Shown piece after piece: positions 36,827 to 45,117 of a stretch of DNA of 64,000 bases (within the stretch, counting starts at the first letter, position 1; the number at the start of each line of letters is the position of its first letter). Origin of the DNA: Rhodospirillaceae bacterium. Lineage in GTDB: Bacteria; Pseudomonadota; Alphaproteobacteria; Rhodospirillales; Casp-alpha2. The translations under genes were made by a program, and so were the position numbers. Below the pieces are notes generated by a model that was not told the DNA's origin, made no database searches, and worked only from the letters and a program-made list of their open reading frames with translations. Location of the stretch: the NCBI GenBank assembly GCA_016845145.1, contig JAERTE010000073.1, positions 1-64,000 on the forward strand. Direction: 5' to 3'.

Positions 36827-38227
36827 CTAGGCTGAATGCCGGAAACCGCGGAACGACGTATCCTGGTTCCTGTACAAGTCGTCGAGCTGTCTTTGCACAC
36901 GCTCACGGGCGCCACGATGATAATTGTCCAGCAATGCGGTATTGGCTTCATGGAGGCAGTCGTAATATTCCTCGTCAGTCAATTCCGTGAAGTTGACGCA
37001 TATCAAATCCGAATTCAGGTGCTTATTGTCGTAAAAATCGGCCGGCCCTTCCAAGAGCCCCTGCTCGATCGCACGATAATACAGCGGCGAACCCGGATAT
37101 GGCGTCACCGGACGGATCGTGCGGAGCTGCGCGAAGTCATCGTACTTCAATAAAAAGTCGACCGATTTTTTCATAGATTCGCGAGTATCCCCGATGTTGC
37201 CGAACAGCATGTTCAGGCCCGGGCTAATCCCAGCGTCCAGGGTCGCCTCAATGCCCTTGATAACCTGTTCGTCGCGCAGTCCTTTCTTCATGAATTTCAG
37301 AACCGTGTTGTCCATGGATTCGATGCCGTAGTTGATGAAGGCGCAACCGGTTTCCTTCATCAGCTTGAGCAGTTCGGGCGTGCAATAATTCAGCCGCCCA
37401 TTGCAGTTCCATTTGACATCCAGCCCCTTTTTGCGCCGCTTCGCGAAGGCCTCGCAAACCTGCTCCGTATGTTCGACGGAAGTCATCAACAGGTCGTCTT
37501 GAAACGAGATATAGGTAATGCCGAATTCCTTGTTGAGGTATTCGACCTCATCAAGCAAGGCTTCAGGGTCTCGTGCCCGATAGCCGGTGTCCATGCGGTA
37601 GCAGAATGTACAGCGGAAGGTGCAACCGCGGCCCGACATCAAGGGCATGGCGAAATCCGACGTGGCGGAGTTTGGCGGCCGGTACAATCGATAATGTTGC
37701 ATATCGAATTTGTGGTAATCGGCGATCGGCAGCGCGTCCAGGTCCTCGATTTGAGCGCGGCGCTGATTGACCACGACCTTATCGCCTTCCCAATAGGCAA
37801 CGCCGAGAACGTCTGCGAACGATCCTTTGTTTTCCAGGGTCGTCATGATTTCGGGTATCGTCGTTTCACCTTCGCCCAGGCAGATCAAATCGGCGCCGGT
37901 CCGCTGCATGAAGAATTCCGGCTCCGGGGTCGGGCCATAGCCGCCAATCATATAGAATGGTCGGTTCTTCGATTCGTTAATCGCCTTGGACAACCCCATC
38001 AGCCTCGCATATTGGGAATAACCCGCGATAACGCTGATCATAACCGCATCGAAATGGTGATCGTCGAGGTAGGTCTTTAGGGCTTCATCAGGGTAGTGAT
38101 GAACGTCCTGGCTCCAGACGACCACATCATGCCCTTCCGCCTTCAAGACGCCGGAAAGCGCGCCCAGCCCCATCGGGAAGATGTGAATGTATGAATCGTT
38201 GTCGTAAACAACCATTAAAACCCGCAT
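36827..38227 (-). CDS. Cobalamin-binding radical SAM enzyme
   Basis: A 466-residue protein. An N-terminal B12-binding-type Rossmann domain (1-140: MGLGALSGVLKAEGHDVVVW, then IGGYGPTPEPEF) precedes the radical SAM core. The iron-sulfur cysteines lie in GRGCTFRCTFCYR near 202-212 (C-x3-C-x2-C). FQDDLLMTS and MLFGNIGDTRESM are later SAM-barrel strands. No DxHxxG signature is obvious in the B12 domain, so cobalamin may bind base-off or not at all. This subclass often methylates unreactive carbons. In this locus it might make a branched or C-methylated sugar, which is inference. GGAG precedes the ATG. Confidence 0.9.
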   Translation of the reverse strand: MRVLMVVYDNDSYIHIFPMGLGALSGVLKAEGHDVVVWSQDVHHYPDEALKTYLDDHHFDAVMISVIAGYSQYARLMGLSKAINESKNRPFYMIGGYGPTPEPEFFMQRTGADLICLGEGETTIPEIMTTLENKGSFADVLGVAYWEGDKVVVNQRRAQIEDLDALPIADYHKFDMQHYRLYRPPNSATSDFAMPLMSGRGCTFRCTFCYRMDTGYRARDPEALLDEVEYLNKEFGITYISFQDDLLMTSVEHTEQVCEAFAKRRKKGLDVKWNCNGRLNYCTPELLKLMKETGCAFINYGIESMDNTVLKFMKKGLRDEQVIKGIEATLDAGISPGLNMLFGNIGDTRESMKKSVDFLLKYDDFAQLRTIRPVTPYPGSPLYYRAIEQGLLEGPADFYDNKHLNSDLICVNFTELTDEEYYDCLHEANTALLDNYHRGARERVQRQLDDLYRNQDTSFRGFRHSA

Positions 38228-38319
38228 GTGGTCTCCTTCCGGCGTTGTTGCCAGTATAAAGAATTAATCAATTTCATTTGGTGAACGTCATACATGGATT
38301 CAAGAGCAATTTAAACTGG

Positions 38320-40134
38320 TTACGTGGATAATTCGGACAATTCCACCATTCGGCTGAAGTCCACGTTTTGAGCCACCAAGTCGGCGAAGGTCCCGGTATC
38401 GACAATCCGCCCCTTGTCCATCAGGACGATGCTGTCGCAATGACGGACAGTACTCAATCGATGGGCGATGATGATGATGGTTTTTTGACCACTCAGGCCG
38501 TCAATGGCCGCGCTGATCTCTCTTTCTGTTTCGCCATCAAGGGCCGAGGTCGCCTCGTCCATGACAAGAATTTCGGGGTCGTTATAAAGCGCCCGGGCGA
38601 TGCCGATTCTCTGGCGCTGCCCCCCCGATAAACGGGTACCGCGCTCTCCGACCACGGTTTCCAAGCCTTCCGGCAAGTCCCGAACCAATTCGCCCAGTTG
38701 GGCCAGTTTCAGAGCCTCGTTGATCTTGTCATCGTCAATATCGGTATCAGGCAAGCCCAGTGCAATATTGCGGCGTAAGGAATCGTCGGTCAGATAGATT
38801 TCCTGAGGGATGTAGCCGATCCGACGTTGCCAACTGGGCAAGTTGTCATATATATCGCGACCATCAACAAGCAGGCTTCCCGCCATGGGCTTAAGCAGGC
38901 CCAGGATGATGTCGACCAGACTCGTTTTGCCTGCCCCCGAACGCCCGACAAAGGCCACGGAGTGTCCCCTGCCGAGCGTAATGTTGATTTCCGAAAGAGC
39001 CGGAGTATCGGTGTCGGGATAGCGGTAGGAAATATCCTTAAGGCGGAGCTCGCCGGCAAAAGCGATTTCTGCAACCGGCGTCTCGATGGTGTCGGAATCC
39101 TCACCTTGCACGGCCGAAAGTTCGTGTATGTCCCTGTAAATGATGTTCACGGCTGCGGTATTTTCCCGCAAGGTGTTCAGATTGGTGACGATTTTGCTGA
39201 AAGCGGGCAGCAGGCGCATGGCCGCAACGCTAAAAAGGCCCAGGGCAGGAAGCACGCTTTTCACATCCTGTTGATTGACCACCACCAGGGTCACAACCAA
39301 TAGCAACATCCCGCCGATAGCGACCACTTCCAGAAAAAGGCGCGGAACATGAGCCAGAGCCATGACCTTGGACAGAATACGCGCCGAAGCAAGGCTCGGA
39401 CGGCCAAAGGCTTTGGCGAAAAACGTCTCGGCCCCCATAAGCTTGGTTTCCTTGATCGAGCCCAACGCCTGATTGGCCCAAAGTAGGGTTTCTCCATCAT
39501 ATCGAACCATATGCTCGCCCCAAGCCTTCATCCTGTTGCCGATGGAGCGGTAGAATATGTAGGCAGACAATCCCATGACGACACCCATGATCAAGGCTGC
39601 CTGGGGGTTGGCCAGCAGCAACACGACGACGATTCCGGCCGAGATGATCAGGTCCATTGCCAGTTGCAGCAGGGGCGTCAAACCCTTGGCGAATAGGCGC
39701 ATGGACTGATTGATGACATTGTTGACCAGTTCCGATGTGTTGTGTTGTAGGTGAAAAACGTACGGTCGCCGGAGGTACCCGTGCATCAGCCTTTGTGCAA
39801 ATGCGGCCCGCCTGTGCTGGGCAAATCGTTGTTGGGCATAGATGATCAATCCAAGAACGATGCTTTTGAAGACAAAAAACAAAAACAAGGCAAGACTAAA
39901 GGCAACCACGAAAGAGCTGCTGTCCGCCTCTTTCAAATCCTCCAGGTACTCACCGACCAAAGGCAGATCTGCCATTTCGCCGGGATTGATCAGGATGTGC
40001 AGGAGCGGGATAAACAGGCTGACACCCCCCATCTCCAAGATCGCCGCCACCAGCATAAGCGCGCACATCCAGATCAAACCCAACCGCGTCGAGCGATCCA
40101 GAACGGCATAAATTTTGCGAATTTGATCTACCAT
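38320..40134 (-). CDS. ABC-type glycolipid flippase (PglK/MsbA-like)
   Basis: A 604-residue half-transporter: six transmembrane segments (about 20-320) fused to an ATPase domain. Walker A is GRSGAGKTS near 398, the signature LSGGQRQR is near 503 and Walker B is ILVMDEATSALD near 524. Size and layout match PglK and MsbA, which flip lipid-linked oligosaccharide across the inner membrane as homodimers. Together with the O-antigen ligase-like gene it gives the locus a flip-and-ligate route, as no Wzx or Wzm/Wzt is present in the window. Confidence 0.93.
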   Translation of the reverse strand: MVDQIRKIYAVLDRSTRLGLIWMCALMLVAAILEMGGVSLFIPLLHILINPGEMADLPLVGEYLEDLKEADSSSFVVAFSLALFLFFVFKSIVLGLIIYAQQRFAQHRRAAFAQRLMHGYLRRPYVFHLQHNTSELVNNVINQSMRLFAKGLTPLLQLAMDLIISAGIVVVLLLANPQAALIMGVVMGLSAYIFYRSIGNRMKAWGEHMVRYDGETLLWANQALGSIKETKLMGAETFFAKAFGRPSLASARILSKVMALAHVPRLFLEVVAIGGMLLLVVTLVVVNQQDVKSVLPALGLFSVAAMRLLPAFSKIVTNLNTLRENTAAVNIIYRDIHELSAVQGEDSDTIETPVAEIAFAGELRLKDISYRYPDTDTPALSEINITLGRGHSVAFVGRSGAGKTSLVDIILGLLKPMAGSLLVDGRDIYDNLPSWQRRIGYIPQEIYLTDDSLRRNIALGLPDTDIDDDKINEALKLAQLGELVRDLPEGLETVVGERGTRLSGGQRQRIGIARALYNDPEILVMDEATSALDGETEREISAAIDGLSGQKTIIIIAHRLSTVRHCDSIVLMDKGRIVDTGTFADLVAQNVDFSRMVELSELST

Positions 40135-40207
40135 TTACCGCTCAAGGAAACAGAATAGGGGGCGCAGCCTAAAACAGGACGCCTGATTACAGAACATAGC
40201 CCCGTTT

Positions 40208-40978
40208 TTAATTTTGTAGTTCGAGATATCCATCGATATTTTGGATTTCGATCACTTCGTCTTTCGTCCGAAGCAAGGCTCCCTTAAAAGGCGGAAAAAC
40301 CATTGCCCGAATAAAACGCTCGGCCTGATCAATGCTCCAGGCCCGATCTATATACCCTTCGTGCGGCAGCTCACGAGAGTAGTAAGACGCACCCACGTGG
40401 TCCATAATCTTTCCCCTGTCACCTTGCAATACGTTGAGCACAATAGACGGGAGCGCCCGGGCCCCCATCATATTTAACCGTGTAAATAGTGAAAAAGCCG
40501 TATCCACGCTGTCAATGGGGGTTGCCTGTTGAAAGATGATATTTCCTTCGTCGAAACTTTCGTTCAAAAAATGATATGTAAAACCGGTTTCTTTTTCGCC
40601 GTTGATAATGGCCCAGGGGATAGACATGCAGCCCTTGTATTTAGGCAGCAAGGACGGATGCAGATTGATCCCGCCAAATTCAAACCTATCGTAGAGTTGT
40701 CTTGATATGCGATGCCTGAAGTGCAGGCTGATCAGGATTTTCGGAGAAAACCGCTCTATCCATGAAGCGAGTTGTTGATTTTCCGTGCCTTTTTCAAAAA
40801 AGAAAACCGGGCTGCCGGCGCGCTCGGCATATTTCAGGAACAAGTCGTTTCGGGAATCACTCTGATACGTCAGGATCGCCACATGACATGGGTTGATCCC
40901 ATGTGAAAAGAGCTCCTGAAGACCCAGTTGGGCGGCCTCGCCATACCCGGCAATTACATATGAATAATCTTGCAGCAA
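40208..40978 (-). CDS. Formyltransferase-family protein (Fmt/ArnA-like), probably sugar N-formyltransferase
   Basis: A 256-residue protein with the formyltetrahydrofolate-dependent transferase fold. The catalytic triad region is visible: NLHPSLLPKYKG near 104-115 (Asn and His) and the Asp in SFDEGNIIFQQ near 139-149. It lacks the tRNA-binding C-terminal domain of Fmt, so it should act on a small amino sugar such as those in VioF- or ArnA-like steps. The stop lies 74 bases from the ABC transporter start region, and it follows the NeuB-type synthase gene by 43 bases. That suggests N-formylation of the nonulosonate precursor. Confidence 0.82.
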   Translation of the reverse strand: MLQDYSYVIAGYGEAAQLGLQELFSHGINPCHVAILTYQSDSRNDLFLKYAERAGSPVFFFEKGTENQQLASWIERFSPKILISLHFRHRISRQLYDRFEFGGINLHPSLLPKYKGCMSIPWAIINGEKETGFTYHFLNESFDEGNIIFQQATPIDSVDTAFSLFTRLNMMGARALPSIVLNVLQGDRGKIMDHVGASYYSRELPHEGYIDRAWSIDQAERFIRAMVFPPFKGALLRTKDEVIEIQNIDGYLELQN

Positions 40979-41021
40979 GACTGTTCTCTTATTCCACCGT
41001 CCCGATCAATGATCACAGCCC

Positions 41022-42080
41022 TTAGGTCCAGTCGATCATATCGAACATAATTAATTCACCTTCTTGAATATCTTTTCTGGCTCGATTCCCAAGGACTCTT
41101 TCAAGCTGGTTTGGGGGAATTCCGGTCGCCGGCCTTTTACAGGTTAGGAATTCCAGTTTGATGGGATTGCCCTTAGCGATCGCGGTTTTCGCGACCAGGC
41201 TTTTTTGCATCAGCATCTTGTTTTTTTGCTCTGAAGGCGTGACCCTCTTTTCACTGGTCCCCATCGCCGACTCGAGGTTCCTGATTTCGGTCACCAGTTC
41301 GGAAAGTTCCTCGGGCTCTATCGAGGCGCGATGGTCGGGACCGCTGCGCTGCCTGTCCAGCGTGAAGTGTTTTTCAACCACCCGCGCCCCCATCGCCACG
41401 GCCCAGGGAGATGCTCCTCGCCCGGCGCTGTGATCTGAAAATCCAATGGGGCATTGAAACGCCAACGAGAACGTGTCCATCACCCGAAGATTCAATTCAT
41501 CGAAAGGGGCGGGATACTCAGCGACGCAATGCAGAATAACCAGGGGTGTCTCCGGAGCTGAAGAGCGTATAGACGAAACGGCAACATCGACTTCTGCAAG
41601 CGAACACATGCCTGTCGACAAGATCAGGGGCTTGTTGAAACGGGATATCGCCGCCAAAAAAGGAGTGTTGGTGGTATCTGTGGAGGCTATTTTGAAAGAC
41701 GTCACACCCATATTGTTAAGTTTTTCGGCTGACCCGATCTCGTAGGGCGTGCACATGTATTCGATGCCAACCTCCTGACAATGGCGCAACAACTCCATGT
41801 GTTCAGCATCTTCCAGTTCGAGGGATTCAAGCATTTTGATTTGGCTGCCGCCGGATGTTGTCTCGATCTGGTAGTCTGCCTTGGGGGTTTGTTCGGTAAC
41901 CAAGTCACCGGCTTTGAACATTTGGAATTTTACGGCGTCAGCGCCGGCTTCCTTGGCTGCTTCAATCAGTTTATGCCCGACCTCGACATCTCCATCGTGG
42001 TTTACGCCCGCTTCGGCAATAATGTAGCAAGGTTGTTCCGGACCAATTTTCTTCGAGCCAATTTTTACGATCTCATCCAT
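41022..42080 (-). CDS. neuB: NeuB-type nonulosonate synthase (N-acetylneuraminate / legionaminate synthase family)
   Basis: A 352-residue enzyme that condenses a 6-carbon N-acyl sugar with phosphoenolpyruvate to a 9-carbon nonulosonic acid. The TIM barrel runs from about 18 to 280, with IIAEAGVNHDGD near 20-31, DAVKFQMFKA near 48-57, ILSTGM near 153-158, HCVAEYPAP near 184-192 and GFSDHSAG near 218-225. The C-terminal SAF domain (about 290-352) ends in GNRARKDIQEGELI. It is the only NeuB-type synthase in the window, so it must serve all nonulosonate made here unless a second lies outside. It overlaps the cytidylyltransferase gene by 8 bases. Confidence 0.93.
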   Translation of the reverse strand: MDEIVKIGSKKIGPEQPCYIIAEAGVNHDGDVEVGHKLIEAAKEAGADAVKFQMFKAGDLVTEQTPKADYQIETTSGGSQIKMLESLELEDAEHMELLRHCQEVGIEYMCTPYEIGSAEKLNNMGVTSFKIASTDTTNTPFLAAISRFNKPLILSTGMCSLAEVDVAVSSIRSSAPETPLVILHCVAEYPAPFDELNLRVMDTFSLAFQCPIGFSDHSAGRGASPWAVAMGARVVEKHFTLDRQRSGPDHRASIEPEELSELVTEIRNLESAMGTSEKRVTPSEQKNKMLMQKSLVAKTAIAKGNPIKLEFLTCKRPATGIPPNQLERVLGNRARKDIQEGELIMFDMIDWT

Positions 42081-42792
42081 TTTGTTTCATTCCAGCAAGT
42101 TTTAAACAGATTTCATAATCCATCGGAGAATTGATATCGACCGACCGTTCGGCCGGCATCTCATAACCACATACACGCTCACCGCCAAACAGCGCATCGG
42201 TGTAGGCGCGTCCTCTTCGAAATACGTCAACCGAGCCATTCAGGAGAAAGGCGGGCGGCAAACCCTGGCGCCGAGTGAATTTACTTTCATCCATACCGGC
42301 AATAAACGGCGTGATTTCCTTGCTCTCAGAATCAAAGTTTTTCATCCAATATGGATGCGAGGGTGATTTCGAGATCGAGCGAACAACATCCACGTTTCTT
42401 TCCAACAACAACGTTACCGCACCATCAATATCATCCGGTGTTCGAAGCGGCGCGGTCGGCCTGATCCAAGCAATAATGTCGGGTTTGAAGTTTTCATTGT
42501 CGGCAAGCCAGTCGAGTGTGTGACGTGCCACTTGAAGATCGGATGCACTGCTGGTCGCCAGTTCAGCGGGTCGCAAAAAAGGAGCCGTCGCGCCTTTTTC
42601 GACCGCCAGGGCCTGATAGGAAACGCTGTCGGTCGAACAGATCACATGGCTCACCGTTTTTGCATCATACGCACATGCAATAGCGCGTCCCAACAGGGTT
42701 TCCCCTTCAAACGGAAGCAGGTTTTTATCACGTATTCCCTTCGATCCGGACCGGGCCGGAACGATTGCGAGAACGGATTCATTGTTTAAAAT
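42073..42792 (-). CDS. neuA: NeuA-type CMP-sugar synthetase, apparently started at ATT
   Basis: A 239-residue cytidylyltransferase if translation starts at ATT, 42790-42792. The essential CTP-binding block IVPARSGSKGIRDKN lies at residues 10-24 of that reading. The first in-frame ATG, GTG or TTG is a TTG at 42693, after this motif, and would give a crippled protein. Upstream of ATT the frame is open into the previous gene with no standard start. AGGAGG at 42801-42806 stands exactly 8 bases before the ATT, an ideal spacing. The nearest ATG (42786-42788) is out of frame. The C-terminal half has the usual NGSVDVFRRG and SVDINSPMDYEI blocks. A one-base sequencing error near 42785 is the main alternative. 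It would produce a CMP-nonulosonate with the adjacent NeuB. Confidence 0.85.
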   Translation of the reverse strand: MLNNESVLAIVPARSGSKGIRDKNLLPFEGETLLGRAIACAYDAKTVSHVICSTDSVSYQALAVEKGATAPFLRPAELATSSASDLQVARHTLDWLADNENFKPDIIAWIRPTAPLRTPDDIDGAVTLLLERNVDVVRSISKSPSHPYWMKNFDSESKEITPFIAGMDESKFTRRQGLPPAFLLNGSVDVFRRGRAYTDALFGGERVCGYEMPAERSVDINSPMDYEICLKLAGMKQNG

Positions 42793-42800
42793 TTGACGCC

Positions 42801-42806
42801 CCTCCT
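42801..42806 (-). promoter_or_regulatory. Consensus ribosome-binding site that decides the neuA start
   Basis: AGGAGG on the minus strand lies 8 bases before an ATT codon in the neuA frame and 12-13 bases or more from any other candidate. It is one of the strongest ribosome sites seen in this window. It supports initiation at ATT, since the conserved CTP-binding motif lies between that ATT and the first standard start codon. Confidence 0.75.
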
Positions 42807-42826
42807 GTTGGTTTAATTCCGGATAA

Positions 42827-44236
42827 CTACACCAACATTCTCAACCAGTTCAGGTCTTCATGAAGCACTGATGGATCGGTGGGAAACGAAATGCCATGCC
42901 GTCCGACATAAGCGCTGACCTTACAGGGTTCGGCGGCATATTTCTCGTACAAAGGCATTGAGCTTAAAGGATAGAAAAACGGGCGTAATTCATATCCTTT
43001 GGATTTCGCTTTGCTGATGACATCATCCCGTTCGCAGTCCTTCAGCAGCCCGCTGACCAGCCAGACGACATTTTTCCGGTTCGGCAAGGAATCAGATTGA
43101 AACTCCAGCCAATTGCAGCCCTTTAATTCTTTTTGATAATGAGCCCTAATTTGCTCACGCTCACTCAAAATGCTTTGTATTCGCTCAAGCTGGCCACAAC
43201 CGATCGCCGCCTGCAAATTCGTCATGCGATAATTGTATCCGACATCCTCGTGCCAGTATCTTTTTTCTTTCGACATGCCATGGTCACGAAGCAACCGCAT
43301 TTTGTCGGCAAGGCGCTTGTCGCCGGTGACACAAATACCGCCTTCTCCCGTGGTGATGATTTTGTTGCCGTAGAAAGAATAGCACCCGATATCGCCGATT
43401 GCGCCGACTTGGGAATTTCCAAAAGACGCACCATGGGCTTCGGCGCAGTCTTCAACAATCCGGATACCGTGTTCGGTCGCGATGTTGCCAATCGAACCCA
43501 TGTCCGCAGGTTGACCGTAAAGATGCACCGGGATAACGACTTTCGTTTTCGGTGTGATTGCAGCTCTAAAAGCTTCCGGTGACATGCACCAACTATCGGG
43601 TTCAATATCGACAATAACCGGAGTCGCACCGGCATATAAAACGACGTTGATCGTCGCGGCAAACGTCAAGTCGGGGACAATGACCTCGTCGCCCGGCCCC
43701 ACATCCAGTGCTAACAATGCCAAGTGAAGCGCCGTCGTGCCACTCGACGTCGTCAGTGCATTCTCGACACCACAAAAATCGGCAAAATCCTTTTCCAGTC
43801 GATCAAGGTATTTGCCAGAGCTTGATATCCACGTCGACATATAGGCATCAATCAGATAGTCGAGCTCGTTCTTGCTCAGATTCGGCGCGGCTATGGGAAA
43901 TTTTATACGCGTCGAGAATTCGTAGTAATCGACGAGCTTGCCTTCCCGTGAAACGATAGGAAGAATATTGATCCGGTGGCTGGTTAGCTTGTGCAGTTTT
44001 TCGAGGGGTTGATCGGCATAGCCGAAAATAAAATCTTTGTTCAAAATTCCAGGCGAGGAAACTTTTTCAGCCAAGTCGCGACCGTTGATCTGCAGCCGAC
44101 GAATGTCACCATCCGTTAAAACCCCCTGTATCATGTGATTGTCATCGACGATGAAAATCGTATGCATGGTGTTTTCGTTTATTTTCTTCAGACAATCCAT
44201 GAGAGAATTATCAAGTGTACAAGTCAGATTTTTCAT
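42827..44236 (-). CDS. CBS-domain / DegT-DnrJ-EryC1-StrS aminotransferase fusion
   Basis: A 469-residue fusion. Residues 1-55 and 62-112 form a CBS pair (TIFIVDDNHMIQGVLTDGDIRR, then INILPIVSREGKLVDYYEF). From about 115 a full PLP-dependent sugar aminotransferase follows, with SSGTTALHLALLALD near 164-178, EDCAEAHGA near 262-270, the PLP lysine Lys292 in FYGNKIITTGEGG, and GYNYRMTNLQAAIGC near 328-342. It would place an amino group on a keto nucleotide sugar. CBS pairs bind adenine nucleotides, so the fusion may give allosteric control. PtmE in this window has the same N-terminal CBS layout on a different enzyme. It is overlapped by the downstream end of the isomerase gene (ATGA). Confidence 0.9.
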   Translation of the reverse strand: MKNLTCTLDNSLMDCLKKINENTMHTIFIVDDNHMIQGVLTDGDIRRLQINGRDLAEKVSSPGILNKDFIFGYADQPLEKLHKLTSHRINILPIVSREGKLVDYYEFSTRIKFPIAAPNLSKNELDYLIDAYMSTWISSSGKYLDRLEKDFADFCGVENALTTSSGTTALHLALLALDVGPGDEVIVPDLTFAATINVVLYAGATPVIVDIEPDSWCMSPEAFRAAITPKTKVVIPVHLYGQPADMGSIGNIATEHGIRIVEDCAEAHGASFGNSQVGAIGDIGCYSFYGNKIITTGEGGICVTGDKRLADKMRLLRDHGMSKEKRYWHEDVGYNYRMTNLQAAIGCGQLERIQSILSEREQIRAHYQKELKGCNWLEFQSDSLPNRKNVVWLVSGLLKDCERDDVISKAKSKGYELRPFFYPLSSMPLYEKYAAEPCKVSAYVGRHGISFPTDPSVLHEDLNWLRMLV

Positions 44237-45093
44237 GACGCCAGCACATCCTCGATCAACTCATATGATTTTATTGTTTCCGACAGGCCGCTGTATACTT
44301 CGAGCGTAACATCAAAATCATCAGCGCCATGTGCGTTGAGGGCCTTCAGGATGCTGCACTCGGGATATAGCCCCTGGTTGGAATCTGCCGTCCCGTCATT
44401 TTCGCTGACATGAATGTAGTTGGACACTTTAAGCATCTTGCCTGTTTCTTCTGCGAAACTTTTCCCCAGACTAGCGCAGCTGACTTTCAGGTGAGCTAAA
44501 TCAAGCAACAGTTCAAAACTAAACATTTTACTCATCTCTAAGAAATCATCATGCAGCGTTAAAAGAAAAAGATTCGAGCCGTCATAATTGCGGTAGTTTT
44601 TTTCCGAAATGACATTGTTTTCAACGTACAAGGTGACACCGCACTGAGCGGCAAATTGATCGAGTTGCTCAAATGCCGTTTGAAATCTCGCCAGCGCCAC
44701 CTGGGGGTCAGCGATCCCTCGTTTTGAGATTGACTGACCAATTTCAGTCGTCTTGATATCCGTTAAGAACCCAGCATGAACGCCGTATTTCGTCGCACCC
44801 AGAGATCTCGACAACGTCAGAGCCTCGCGAATCTGGCGCATCGTCTGTTCGTAAATCTCGTCATTCATCGAGGCCAGATTCATGACGAAATGTTCTGACG
44901 GCGGCGGGAAGTAATTATGACATCGGTATTGCAGATTATATTTGTTCTTCAGTGTCAGAAGATCATCCTCAAATCCTTCGTAGCGCGACGTGCCTCCTGT
45001 CAATTCGATATTGCGGAATCCCGCCTCGGCCAATTCCATGACGGATTGGTCGATACGGTCGTGTCTCGCACAAGCGCTAGATACAAAGATCAT
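44233..45093 (-). CDS. TIM-barrel sugar isomerase/epimerase-like protein
   Basis: A 286-residue protein of the xylose isomerase-like AP endonuclease 2 superfamily. It has a MELAEAGFRNIELTGG strand near 19-34, KYGVHAGFLTD near 102-112 (metal His), VTLYVENNVIS near 153-163 (metal Glu), ELLLDLAHLKVSC near 195-207 (Asp and His) and VTLEVYSG near 265-272 (Glu). Those are the usual metal ligands. It would isomerise or epimerise a keto/aldo sugar or sugar acid; the substrate is unknown. Its stop overlaps the start of the CBS-aminotransferase gene, so the two are coupled. Confidence 0.85.
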   Translation of the reverse strand: MIFVSSACARHDRIDQSVMELAEAGFRNIELTGGTSRYEGFEDDLLTLKNKYNLQYRCHNYFPPPSEHFVMNLASMNDEIYEQTMRQIREALTLSRSLGATKYGVHAGFLTDIKTTEIGQSISKRGIADPQVALARFQTAFEQLDQFAAQCGVTLYVENNVISEKNYRNYDGSNLFLLTLHDDFLEMSKMFSFELLLDLAHLKVSCASLGKSFAEETGKMLKVSNYIHVSENDGTADSNQGLYPECSILKALNAHGADDFDVTLEVYSGLSETIKSYELIEDVLAS

Positions 45094-45117
45094 CGTTTTT
45101 CCAATCGAGGAACCATG

